The notes under the pieces: generated by a model
What the model saw: only the letters and a program-made list of their open reading frames with translations
Database searches by the model: none
Told to the model about the DNA's origin: nothing
In this document: positions 1 to 8,748 of the stretch, in pieces
Numbering within the stretch: the first letter of the stretch is position 1
Layout: each line of letters starts with the position of its first letter
Assembly (NCBI RefSeq): GCF_900108225.1
Contig: NZ_FNUZ01000003.1
Location: forward strand, 310,001 to 374,000
Direction of reading: 5' to 3'
Length of the DNA: 64,000 bases
From: Thalassococcus halodurans
GTDB lineage: Bacteria > Pseudomonadota > Alphaproteobacteria > Rhodobacterales > Rhodobacteraceae
Position numbers and translations under genes: made by a program

Positions 1-1869
1 CCAGCTTTCCCAAAGCTTGGCCAGCGCGACCTCGACGATCAAGATCAGGGGAAGCTGTACAGACGGTGTTAGCAGCTTTTCATTCGCGGCCTCTTCGCCA
101 CCGTTTTCAGGCAGCCAGACAGCGCGGGGGTCTTCGTCGGTCAGCGTGTCCAACTTGGCAAGACCGCGATCCATCCATTCGGCGAAAACAGGCTCTGTTT
201 CGTACAAATCCCGCGCCATACCCGCGTATTGCGCCCCGCCACCGGGGAACATGAACGCGACGTCAGGATTGGACAGTGCGGTGTGGCTGTGCACACGGCG
301 GGGGTTGTCCTGTTCTAGCAGATCGGCGGCCTCGGCATGGCTGGTCGCCACAACGACACGGCGGCGATCAAAGGCGCGACGGCCCTCTTTCAAGGTAAAG
401 GCAATGTCAGCGAGCGGCTGGTCCGGTTGCGCCCGCAGGTGCGCCGCCAGACGTTGGGTGTTTTCATCCAGCGCGGCCTTGTTCCGCCCCGAGATCGTCA
501 GGATCTGGAACGGGAACACGCTGTCCTCAGACACGGCGCGCGCGGGGGCCTCTTGCAACACCGCATGCGCATTGGTGCCGCCGACGCCCAGCGAATTCAC
601 ACCCGCCCGACGCGGGTGATCTGCTTCGCGCCATTCGGTCAGCGTGTCATTCACGCGGAAGGGCGAGGTTTCGAAATCGATCGAGGGGTTCGGTGCCTCG
701 TACCCCAAGGACGGCGGCATCTGTTTGTTGTACAGCGCCAAGGCCGTCTTGATCAGACTGGCCGATCCGGCAGCCGTGTCCAGATGACCGATGTTGGTTT
801 TCACCGACCCGATCCGGCAGAAGCCCGCCTGATCGGTGGTTTCACGGAACGCCTGTGTCAGGGCCGCGACCTCAATCGGGTCGCCCAGATAGGTGCCGGT
901 GCCGTGGCATTCGACGTAATCGATGGTGTCCGCCGGCGCATCCGCAATTGCCAACGCCTCGGAAATCGCGGCGGCCTGTCCGTCGACCGATGGCGCCAGA
1001 TAGCCTGCCTTGGCCGCGCCATCGTTGTTCACCGCCGTGCCGCGAATGACCGCCCAGATATGGTCGCCGTCTGCAATCGCATCATCCAAGCGGCGCAGCA
1101 CCACCACACCAGTGCCCGAGCCAAAGACAGTGCCCTGCGCGCGGTGATCAAAGGCGTGGCATTGCCCGTCCGGCGACAGGATTTCGTTTTCTTTGTAGAG
1201 ATAGCCACGGTTCTGGGGCAGCTCGATCGTGACACCGCCCGCAATCGCCATATCGCATTCGCCATTCAACAACGCCTGCGATGCATAATGCGTGGCAACC
1301 AAAGACGTGGAACACGCCGTCTGGATGTTGATCGACGGGCCTTTTAGATCCAGTACATGGCTAAGGCGCGTTGTCAGGAAATCTTTGTCGTTCCCTGTGT
1401 GCCGCAACAGGAACATGCCCGTGTTTTCCACCAGATCGGGGTTCGAACACAGATTGAAGTACAGATAGCTGCCCATACCGCAGCCCGCAAAGACGCCGAC
1501 CTGACCGGGGAAGTTTTCGGGTACGTGACCAGCGTTTTCCAACGCCTCCCACGCGGTTTCCAGAAAACGGCGGTGCTGGGGATCAAGGATCGCGGCCTCT
1601 TTCGGCGAAAACCCGAAGAACTCCGCATCGAAACGGTCAAACCCGTCCAGAGGTGCTGCAAACGGAACATAGTTGCGATGACGTAGGCGGCCTTTGTCTT
1701 CCCCTGCCTCAAGCAGTTCCTGTTCGGTTAACTTCCGGATAGAGGACACGCCATTGCGCAGATTGCGCCAGTAGGCTGCAATCGACTCGGCCCCTGGCAA
1801 ATGAGAGGCCATACCAACAATGGCAATATCGCTGCCGCTTCTACTCTGCGGCTGATCTTCAAACGTCAT
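1..1869 (-). CDS. Type I polyketide synthase, N-terminal part (truncated by window edge)
   Basis: This is an open frame from an ATG at 1869 to the window edge, 623 codons with no stop. Residues about 15-440 form a ketosynthase domain. The catalytic Cys186 sits in TACSTSLVAT, His322 in VECHGTGT and His362 in KTNIGHLDTAAG, which is the full Cys-His-His triad with normal spacing. From about residue 540 an acyltransferase domain begins (FMFPGGGAQYAGMA). The window ends before its catalytic GHS motif. The product should extend a polyketide or fatty acyl chain; modules beyond the acyltransferase cannot be seen. It lies upstream of, and on the same strand as nothing else in the window; a Wzx-like flippase gene ends 187 bases before its start. 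That neighbourhood suggests a surface lipid or glycolipid, but this is inference. Confidence 0.93.
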   Translation of the reverse strand, partial: MTFEDQPQSRSGSDIAIVGMASHLPGAESIAAYWRNLRNGVSSIRKLTEQELLEAGEDKGRLRHRNYVPFAAPLDGFDRFDAEFFGFSPKEAAILDPQHRRFLETAWEALENAGHVPENFPGQVGVFAGCGMGSYLYFNLCSNPDLVENTGMFLLRHTGNDKDFLTTRLSHVLDLKGPSINIQTACSTSLVATHYASQALLNGECDMAIAGGVTIELPQNRGYLYKENEILSPDGQCHAFDHRAQGTVFGSGTGVVVLRRLDDAIADGDHIWAVIRGTAVNNDGAAKAGYLAPSVDGQAAAISEALAIADAPADTIDYVECHGTGTYLGDPIEVAALTQAFRETTDQAGFCRIGSVKTNIGHLDTAAGSASLIKTALALYNKQMPPSLGYEAPNPSIDFETSPFRVNDTLTEWREADHPRRAGVNSLGVGGTNAHAVLQEAPARAVSEDSVFPFQILTISGRNKAALDENTQRLAAHLRAQPDQPLADIAFTLKEGRRAFDRRRVVVATSHAEAADLLEQDNPRRVHSHTALSNPDVAFMFPGGGAQYAGMARDLYETEPVFAEWMDRGLAKLDTLTDEDPRAVWLPENGGEEAANEKLLTPSVQLPLILIVEVALAKLWESW

Positions 1870-2056
1870 ACTCACAATGTCCTGCGGCACTCTCGTCGTA
1901 ACCTATGTGGCAAATTTGGACGAAATGCGGCGACAAGGGGATATATCGTTCATATCCCGTACAATATCGGATGATTTTCGCCCATTATATCGCATTTCCC
2001 TAATATTAATTCGGGTCTTACCCGGATTCTTAGGGGGAAAACGCGGCGTGATTCCG

Positions 2057-3415
2057 CTATTTGGCCATCAATTCAGCGACCGGCGCCCAATTGACCCATA
2101 GTGCCAGCGCGGAAATCAGAACAGACAGCACACCGAAGACCGCATCATGCAGCGGGTCCCACGCGCCTGTATGCCGCGACAGCCAGACCACCACGGGATA
2201 GATCATGGCATAGGCCACACCCTGTCCGATGATCGCGCCGAACAACCCGCCAAGCTCTAGCCCGACCAACACCGCGCCAAACATGAAAACCGCGCGCGCC
2301 AGATACAGGATGAAGAACCGTTTGCTGTCGCCCGCGGCCAAAGCCGCCTGATCGTAGGTTAGCGATATGATCTGCGGCAGTTGCATCAGCGCCAGCACCA
2401 CCACAACGGCGCCCGCCGCCGCATAGCGGGGATCATACAGCAGGTCGACGGCCCAGACGCCCAACAGCGATGCCACCGCGACCATTGCGACCAACGCCCC
2501 CGTCACCACGAACCGCATCTTGCGCAGTTTGGCAAAGTTCGCAGGACTATCTTTGGGCGGGGCTTCCCGATAGATCGGGATAAGCACTTTTCCTACCATC
2601 ACATTGCCCAGCATCATCGGCACTGTCGCTAGGAAAAAGCCGATGTTGTAAACGCCAAAGTCATCCAACGGCAGCCATTTCCCGATCAGTATTTTGTCGG
2701 CTTGGAAAAAGAAAAATCCGCAGACGGTGGACAGGAAAATCCATTTGCCAAAGTTCACCAGCTCATGCCGCGCGGCCTTTTCCCAGCGGATTGTGTTGAC
2801 CAGTCCGGGAAGGAACCCGAACGCCAGACCCAGCATCACCAATTGGCTAAGCAACCCGCTTATCACCAGCGCCCAGACCGATTTCAGCCACCACGCCAAA
2901 GCGATGGCAAAGACCACGCCGATAATTTGAACAGCGACCTCGATCGCGGCGACACGGCCCAACAACAGGTGCCGGTTGGCTGTGTCCAGCCGTGTCGGCT
3001 TGAACCCGATGATCAACAGGCCCAACCCCGCAACCGGCATGATCTGGGCCAGCATTGGTTCATCGTAGAACCACGCCAAAGGAAAGCCGATGGCACAGGC
3101 CACAAGCCAGAGCGCGACACCGCGAAAAACCTGTATCGTCCACGCAGTGTTCAGAAAATCAGGGTCATCACCCCGTTTGCTTTGCAGGATAGCAGGTGTC
3201 ACGCCGACGTCGGAAAAGTTCGCCAAACCTTGGATAAAGACCGTGACCAGCGCCATCATCCCGAAGGCCTCTGGGAACAGAAGGCGGGTCAGAACAAGGT
3301 TCGACAGAAGCCGGATCACCTGACTGCTGACAAAGCTGCCCGTCGTCCAGAACGACGACCGCATTGCCCGTGCGCCCAGCGAAGCTCCGCCAAATTTCTT
3401 GAAAACGCCCGCCAT
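2057..3415 (-). CDS. Wzx/RfbX-type polysaccharide flippase (MOP superfamily)
   Basis: About 452 residues of mostly hydrophobic segments, consistent with 12-14 membrane helices. The start (SSFWTTGSFVSSQVIRLLSNLVLTRLL) is typical of oligosaccharide flippases that move lipid-linked repeat units across the inner membrane. I chose the ATG at 3415 because it overlaps the stop codon of the upstream glycosyltransferase (TAATG), a coupling arrangement. An in-frame ATG at 3433 is the alternative. It is cotranscribed with the GT2 gene at 3415-4260. The frame ends in TAG at 2057. Family assignment is by hydropathy and N-terminal similarity; the transported glycan is unknown. Confidence 0.85.
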   Translation of the reverse strand: MAGVFKKFGGASLGARAMRSSFWTTGSFVSSQVIRLLSNLVLTRLLFPEAFGMMALVTVFIQGLANFSDVGVTPAILQSKRGDDPDFLNTAWTIQVFRGVALWLVACAIGFPLAWFYDEPMLAQIMPVAGLGLLIIGFKPTRLDTANRHLLLGRVAAIEVAVQIIGVVFAIALAWWLKSVWALVISGLLSQLVMLGLAFGFLPGLVNTIRWEKAARHELVNFGKWIFLSTVCGFFFFQADKILIGKWLPLDDFGVYNIGFFLATVPMMLGNVMVGKVLIPIYREAPPKDSPANFAKLRKMRFVVTGALVAMVAVASLLGVWAVDLLYDPRYAAAGAVVVVLALMQLPQIISLTYDQAALAAGDSKRFFILYLARAVFMFGAVLVGLELGGLFGAIIGQGVAYAMIYPVVVWLSRHTGAWDPLHDAVFGVLSVLISALALWVNWAPVAELMAK

Positions 3416-4260
3416 TATCGCCCGCGGCTCCATCCACTGTCGCCTTTGGGTCCAAACTTCACGGCCAAGGCGACGCCTGTGTATGTCGCAAAGCCGATTG
3501 GATCGGCCAGTGCCAGTTTCAACTTTTCACCAATGCTGGTGGCAGGCGTGTCTTCGTTTTTGATCAGTTCGGGATAAAGCGCACGCACCTCTTCCACGCC
3601 ACGGTCCTGCCGCGCGCGCACTTTGATCAGGTTGCGCAGGCCCGAGACGACAGGCCAGTCGTAGCTGCCAGATGTGCTGACGCGTTCATCGGCTGCAAAA
3701 TGCAAACGCACAAACGTGTCGTCAGAAATGATATTCGGGAACGCCCCCCAACGCGCACGGCCAGCCGTGTTCACCGCAAACAGCCCACACCCCGGAACGC
3801 CCTGCGCCATGAACGGCACCTTGCGCCAGATCCGCGCATAGGCGCGGCTGGCGAAATTATCCGGTGCGACGATATTCAAGCGCCCGCTGGCGTATGTCGG
3901 TTCATCCACCGCCAGCAACCCGGCCAGTTCGGATAGTACCGTTTTCGATAGCGTCACATCCGCATCCAGATAGACCCGCGCCCCAAACCGCGCAGCCGCA
4001 TCACCGGCATTCAGCGCGTTAGGCTTGCCGCCTTCTGGAAGGTCTAGAACCGTCAGCCCCCAGCCGTTCTCTGCAAACTGGTCACCAAAGGCTTGCGCGA
4101 CACGTGCAGTATCATCCGTGCACCCATTCGCCACGACGACAACCTGAAAAGACGGAACAGGATCAGAGGCCAGAACAGAGGCCAAACAGCGCCCGATGAC
4201 GGCAGCTTCATTATGCGCGGGGATAATAACGCTTATCCCCTTAACATCACTTTCGCCCAT
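3415..4260 (-). CDS. Glycosyltransferase family 2
   Basis: 281 residues with a GT-A fold beginning KGISVIIPAHNEAAVIGRCL (nucleotide-binding strand) and an acidic motif LDADVTLS at about residue 97 in the place of the metal-binding DXD. It should transfer an activated sugar to a lipid or glycan acceptor at the cytoplasmic face. There is no obvious membrane domain. Its stop overlaps the ATG of the flippase by one base, so the two form an operon. A second glycosyltransferase (GT4) is divergent 176 bases away. The sugar and acceptor cannot be inferred. Confidence 0.87.
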   Translation of the reverse strand: MGESDVKGISVIIPAHNEAAVIGRCLASVLASDPVPSFQVVVVANGCTDDTARVAQAFGDQFAENGWGLTVLDLPEGGKPNALNAGDAAARFGARVYLDADVTLSKTVLSELAGLLAVDEPTYASGRLNIVAPDNFASRAYARIWRKVPFMAQGVPGCGLFAVNTAGRARWGAFPNIISDDTFVRLHFAADERVSTSGSYDWPVVSGLRNLIKVRARQDRGVEEVRALYPELIKNEDTPATSIGEKLKLALADPIGFATYTGVALAVKFGPKGDSGWSRGR

Positions 4261-4436
4261 TCAATGGTCGCCTTCGATACGCCAAACAGCGGAACACTCA
4301 CTCACACGGCGAAATCTGCGGGATTTCAGCCACACCTCAAAAGATGCCTTCGCACCCAACTATGGCCAAAGAATGAAAACTATTAAACAGTCATTCCAAG
4401 TTCTGCCAACGTTGCCAATTTTTCGATAGGTTGAGT

Positions 4437-5693
4437 GTGCCCCGTCCCCTTCGGATCGGATATCTCGTGCCCCAGTTCCCGGGGCAGACACATATCTTTT
4501 TCTGGCGCGAAGTCATCGCGCTGGAAGCGATGGGCCATTCCGTATCGCTATTGTCGACACGCCACCCGCCGCAGGGCCTGATCGCGCATGACTGGTCCCA
4601 AGACGCCATCGCACGCACGACCTATCTGGGGCACATCGATCCGATCCATGCTGTGAATGCTTTGGCCCGTCTGTTGCCCAAGGGCCTGATGGGCTGGATC
4701 GCATCGGAAGGTCCGCGGTTTGGCAAAGATGTTCTGATTGTTCTGGCCGCCGCGAGTAAATTGCTGGCCGAGGCCAAGGCGCAGAAGCTGGATCACATCC
4801 ACGTCCATTCCTGTGGGCGGGCCGCGATCATCGCCGCGCTGTGCCATAAGATGGGCGGGCCTACCTATTCGCTTACGCTGCACGGCCCGCTGCAGGACTA
4901 TGGATCGGGTCAGCGTTTTAAATGGTCAAACGCGGCCTTTGGCACGATCATCACCCAAAAGCTGATGGATGAGGCGATTGAGGAACTAGGCGATGCCCTG
5001 CCCGAGCGCATCGAAATCCGCCCGATGGGTGTCGACACGTCTGTGATGAAACGCAAAACGCCTTATAAGCCTGTGGAACACGGCCAACCCATGCGCCTGT
5101 TTTCCTGTGGCCGTCTGAACGTCGTCAAAGGCCATCAGGATCTGATGTCGTCGGTTCGGCAACTGCTGGATATGGGTGTGGACGTCCGGCTTGAAATCGC
5201 GGGCGAAGATGATGCAGGCGGCACGGGCTATCGGGCCGAGCTTGAGGCGCATCTGAAACAGCTGCGTTTGCAGGATCACGTCAAACTTCTGGGCGCGATT
5301 GATGCGGGCCTCGTGCGGCAGAAACTGCTTGAGGCGCACGCCTTTGTTCTTGCCAGCTGGCACGAACCCCTTGGCGTTGCCTATATGGAGGCGATGGCCT
5401 GCGGTGTACCCACATTCGGCACCGATGCGGGCGGCGTGTCCGAACTGATCGACGACGGTAAGAACGGCATTCTGGTGCCGCCCAAGAACCCCAGCGTTCT
5501 GGCGCGCGTGCTGCGCGATTTCGCAGGCAACCCCGAACTGGCCATGCGGCTTAGCACGGCAGGACGTGCGCATGTGGTTGAGAACTTCAGCTCGGAACTG
5601 GGTGCGCAGACGATCGTGCGCATGATTGATCCGGACAGCGTGACGGATACATCAGCCGAAGAAGAAACGACTCCGGAAACAGCCGAAGCTTAA
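4437..5693 (+). CDS. Glycosyltransferase family 4 (exopolysaccharide type)
   Basis: About 418 residues. The N-terminal half opens LRIGYLVPQFPGQTHIFFWRE. The C-terminal GT-B nucleotide-sugar domain contains SCGRLNVVKGHQDL and the E-x7-E-like motif in EAMACGVPTFGTDAGGVSELI. It resembles WcaL-like enzymes of exopolysaccharide assembly. There is no ATG near the N-terminus. A GTG at 4437 has an AGG six bases upstream; a TTG at 4431 is the alternative. The tail (residues after about 400) is acidic and probably disordered. Its TAA stop shares the bases TTAA (5690-5693) with the TAA of the convergent gene at 5690-8578. Divergent from the GT2/flippase operon. Confidence 0.87.
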   Translation: MPRPLRIGYLVPQFPGQTHIFFWREVIALEAMGHSVSLLSTRHPPQGLIAHDWSQDAIARTTYLGHIDPIHAVNALARLLPKGLMGWIASEGPRFGKDVLIVLAAASKLLAEAKAQKLDHIHVHSCGRAAIIAALCHKMGGPTYSLTLHGPLQDYGSGQRFKWSNAAFGTIITQKLMDEAIEELGDALPERIEIRPMGVDTSVMKRKTPYKPVEHGQPMRLFSCGRLNVVKGHQDLMSSVRQLLDMGVDVRLEIAGEDDAGGTGYRAELEAHLKQLRLQDHVKLLGAIDAGLVRQKLLEAHAFVLASWHEPLGVAYMEAMACGVPTFGTDAGGVSELIDDGKNGILVPPKNPSVLARVLRDFAGNPELAMRLSTAGRAHVVENFSSELGAQTIVRMIDPDSVTDTSAEEETTPETAEA

Positions 5694-8578
5694 TTGACCG
5701 GCACCACCGTTTCGGGATCATCAGCGAAAACCAGTTCCTCGATCATCGTCAGGCGCGATACCTGATAGCCGCGCGAAACAGTCACGACTCCACCGTCTTT
5801 TTCGATGCTGTAGTCGGCCTTTTTGCCCGGAAACACAGCGCGGTCCTGACCGGCACCGCCATGCAGCTTGTCCGACCCACCGAAGGAAAACAGAACGTCA
5901 TCGCCCGGTCCGCCCAACAGAGTGTCTTCCTCGGCGGTGCCGTCCATCACGTCATTGCCGGTGCTTCCTGCACGCAGCACCCCGTCTTCGAAGGCCGCCG
6001 GATCGCGGTCTTCCCAATCCACGGGCCCACCGGCGTTGTGCGCCATCAACACATCCCAACGTGGGTTGGCATCGTCCAGATGCCGCAAGCCACCCCAACT
6101 GCCCCATTTGGACGGCGCAGCGACGTCAACAAAAGCGTTGAACATACGACCGCCCGCTGCGTTCCAGCCATCAATAAGTTGCATGTACAGCCGCGCCATC
6201 TGGAGGCTGTAGTTGAACTGTTCGAAAAAGGTGGTCAGCGCTTCGTCATCAACGCGGTCCATCTGCGCCGCGACGTGGCTACCGCCTTCGTACATGATCA
6301 GGTCCAATCCAGCGGCTTCGGCGGCGCGGGCGTGGTGGGGGAAAATTTCCTCAACCAAAGTCCGTACCGACCCGTTCGACAAAAGCGCCGCAACCGGATC
6401 GAAGGCATCCTTGTATTGCTCGACCTTCATAAACTCGCGCAGCGCGACACGGCGTAGCCCTTGGGCACGCCCACGTTCTTCGGCCTTATCCGCGGCGTCC
6501 TTCAGGATCGCGCGCATTTCGCGGCCTTGTTCATCCCCGCCGATTTCATGGCCGAAATACCCGGTCACCGCATAGGCATCGAAACTGTCACGCGGCAGAT
6601 GACCCAGTTCAAGGAACCCCAAGGGTGACATCAGGGCGGATTCCTCAAGCCCCGGCCAACCGGTGTGTGTGGCAAAGACGCGAACAAGGCGATCTTCGGT
6701 TTCATCCCCGAACACATCGGTCCAGATATCCATTACTTGCGCCGCGCGCATGCCATAGAACTGCATCCAGCCATCACTGCTTTTGCCCCAACGCGCCTCA
6801 GCCTGCGCGGCGGCATAGTTGGTCTGGGAAAAGATAAAGTTCCACATCTCGTTCGAATATTCGACATGGGCCTTCAGGCGCGGATCCAGCGTATCCCGCA
6901 CTTCTTCGGCAAATGCGCGGACGTAATCGTCATCCGCCAGATGGGGCATGTTGAACCATGGATCGGCGCCGATCTGGTTGGCCAGTTCCACCATCACAGG
7001 GATCGGCACGCCCCAAGCGGTATAACTGTAGTCCGTCACACGCGGGCGGTCGTCCCACGACACCACGGGCGAGTCATTGGTGAACATCCAGTCCATGAAA
7101 CGGATCGACCGCACGGTGCTGATCCGCGCCAGCCAGTCGGGATTGAACAGCGCGCCAGCCTCATGCAGCAGCAGGTGGTTTTCATGCACGACCGAGATAT
7201 TGCGGATCGGATCGTCGGGGTCGGTGGCGGCAATGGCGATGCCGACGAACCCTTCGCCCGGTTCAAAGAAGAAACGGATTTCACCGTCCTCGTACACCGC
7301 ACGTCGGGCGCGGCCTGTGACCTTGATGTCGCCCTTACCTTCGTAGCGCAGAACATAGCTGCCGCGCAGATGAAGCGCGTCTTCTGGCTGGTCGGTCAGG
7401 ATCAAAGCCTCAAGTGCCTTGGCATTGTCCGGCAGGCGAAGCGGCCAGCCGTTTTCATCCAGAAAGCCCCCTGCGCGCAGCTCATCAATGTTGATCGCGC
7501 CCCATTGGCTGGCTGTATGCCCGACCCACTGGCGGGCGGTTTTCATCACATCAATAAAGGGGTGCTGCGTGGACCAATCAGCGATGCCGTTCAGCCCGAT
7601 GCCCATGGCAGGCTCTCCAATCGGACGCGCACCTCGCGGGGGCAGTACGTAATCGGCGGCAGGCTGGATATTGTCCAACGCGGCCTTTTTGACCTCAAGA
7701 TACGGCTGGACCAGTGACCAAATCTGTTCTGCAACGGCCGGATAGGCACCCGCCACAACGGGGTTCACCTTATCCAAGCCCTCAACCGTTTGTGGCAAAG
7801 GGCGCTGGTACAGGGTCGCATATGTCACCATCGCGGCCAGCAAATAGGTGTCGGGCGTGCCATGCGGCGCATCGTCGGAATAGAAAGCCGTCGCCGGCAG
7901 ATCGGACAACGGCGCGGTTGACATGACTTCGGACAAAATCGGCGCGATGGGCAGGCGGCGGATGTCGGCATCGGGGCGTTCTGACTTCAGGTCGGCGATA
8001 TAGTCGACATACCAGTCCTGATAGGCCCCGCGATTGAAGTCGTGGTACTTTTGCAGGAACCGTTCATTGGGTGGAAAGCGCCGAATGACGCCGTCCATAT
8101 CGGCCCAGCCTTCGTAAATGTAATAGGTGATATCGGGCGCGCGTTCCGCGACCCAATCCACCACAGACAACGTCGCGCCAAGGGGCGAGGTGTTGTTGGG
8201 GTTATAGCCATCAAACGCCTTGGTGTGGCTTTGATACTGGATAAAGTTCGTCGGCGTGATCAGCACCACATCATATTCATCAGGGTTCCCTGACCCGACG
8301 CGCTGAACCGTGGGAAACGACCATTCGGGATTGGGTGGCAACTGCGACGGAAATTCCGGCAGAAAGCCCCAGTGCCCTTCGACCGCAACGGTCGAACCAT
8401 CGGCCTTGGCCAAAGCATCCAGCCAGACCGGAACGTTCGTCAGTTCGCCACCATCAGGATGATTCACAAGGGAATTGCCGAATGCGTAGAGGTTCAGATG
8501 ACGTGCCTCTTGTGCGGCGGTCATTGTCGCCAGACAGCATGTCAGCAAGCTAAGGCCAGCGGCCAACGCCCTAAGCAT
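5690..8578 (-). CDS. Exported SGNH-esterase-like / glycosidase-like / RTX calcium-binding protein
   Basis: 962 residues. A signal peptide (residues 1-22) is followed by an SGNH-like region (about 28-300). It has LYAFGNSLVNH with candidate nucleophile Ser36, and SDDAPHGTPD with a candidate Asp236/His239 pair. A second region (about 480-850) has the signature of a clan GH-A barrel: VEYSNEMWN (Glu577, candidate acid/base) and IMYEGGSH (Glu764, candidate nucleophile). Residues 870-915 are glycine/aspartate-rich RTX nonapeptides (GSTGNDVMDG, LLGGPGDDVL, LHGGAGQD) that bind calcium. The position beside flippase and glycosyltransferase genes suggests it acts on an extracellular polysaccharide. Domain calls are by motif only, and no catalytic activity is proven. 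A Sec-type N-terminus together with RTX repeats is unusual, since most RTX proteins leave by type I secretion without a cleaved N-terminal signal. Confidence 0.8.
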   Translation of the reverse strand: MLRALAAGLSLLTCCLATMTAAQEARHLNLYAFGNSLVNHPDGGELTNVPVWLDALAKADGSTVAVEGHWGFLPEFPSQLPPNPEWSFPTVQRVGSGNPDEYDVVLITPTNFIQYQSHTKAFDGYNPNNTSPLGATLSVVDWVAERAPDITYYIYEGWADMDGVIRRFPPNERFLQKYHDFNRGAYQDWYVDYIADLKSERPDADIRRLPIAPILSEVMSTAPLSDLPATAFYSDDAPHGTPDTYLLAAMVTYATLYQRPLPQTVEGLDKVNPVVAGAYPAVAEQIWSLVQPYLEVKKAALDNIQPAADYVLPPRGARPIGEPAMGIGLNGIADWSTQHPFIDVMKTARQWVGHTASQWGAINIDELRAGGFLDENGWPLRLPDNAKALEALILTDQPEDALHLRGSYVLRYEGKGDIKVTGRARRAVYEDGEIRFFFEPGEGFVGIAIAATDPDDPIRNISVVHENHLLLHEAGALFNPDWLARISTVRSIRFMDWMFTNDSPVVSWDDRPRVTDYSYTAWGVPIPVMVELANQIGADPWFNMPHLADDDYVRAFAEEVRDTLDPRLKAHVEYSNEMWNFIFSQTNYAAAQAEARWGKSSDGWMQFYGMRAAQVMDIWTDVFGDETEDRLVRVFATHTGWPGLEESALMSPLGFLELGHLPRDSFDAYAVTGYFGHEIGGDEQGREMRAILKDAADKAEERGRAQGLRRVALREFMKVEQYKDAFDPVAALLSNGSVRTLVEEIFPHHARAAEAAGLDLIMYEGGSHVAAQMDRVDDEALTTFFEQFNYSLQMARLYMQLIDGWNAAGGRMFNAFVDVAAPSKWGSWGGLRHLDDANPRWDVLMAHNAGGPVDWEDRDPAAFEDGVLRAGSTGNDVMDGTAEEDTLLGGPGDDVLFSFGGSDKLHGGAGQDRAVFPGKKADYSIEKDGGVVTVSRGYQVSRLTMIEELVFADDPETVVPVN

Positions 8579-8748
8579 AGGTGGTTTCCTCGGTTAAACT
8601 GTCACTTATCACAGCGCACCATAGGCCCCCGCCCCAAGGCGCAGCAATGGTGTAGACAGAAAACTCACCGTCTTTTTAGCGGAAACCGGCCAGTGCCCTT
8701 TTTGAGCGCATCACGGGGATGGCAGCAACAGGGCATCTGATTTCACCA

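Noticed and set aside
1870-2056. Lux-box-like or other quorum-sensing operator upstream of the polyketide synthase
   Set aside because: The region has AT-rich partial palindromes (for example around GGGATAT and ATATCCC) but nothing close to a known 18-20 base lux-type box.
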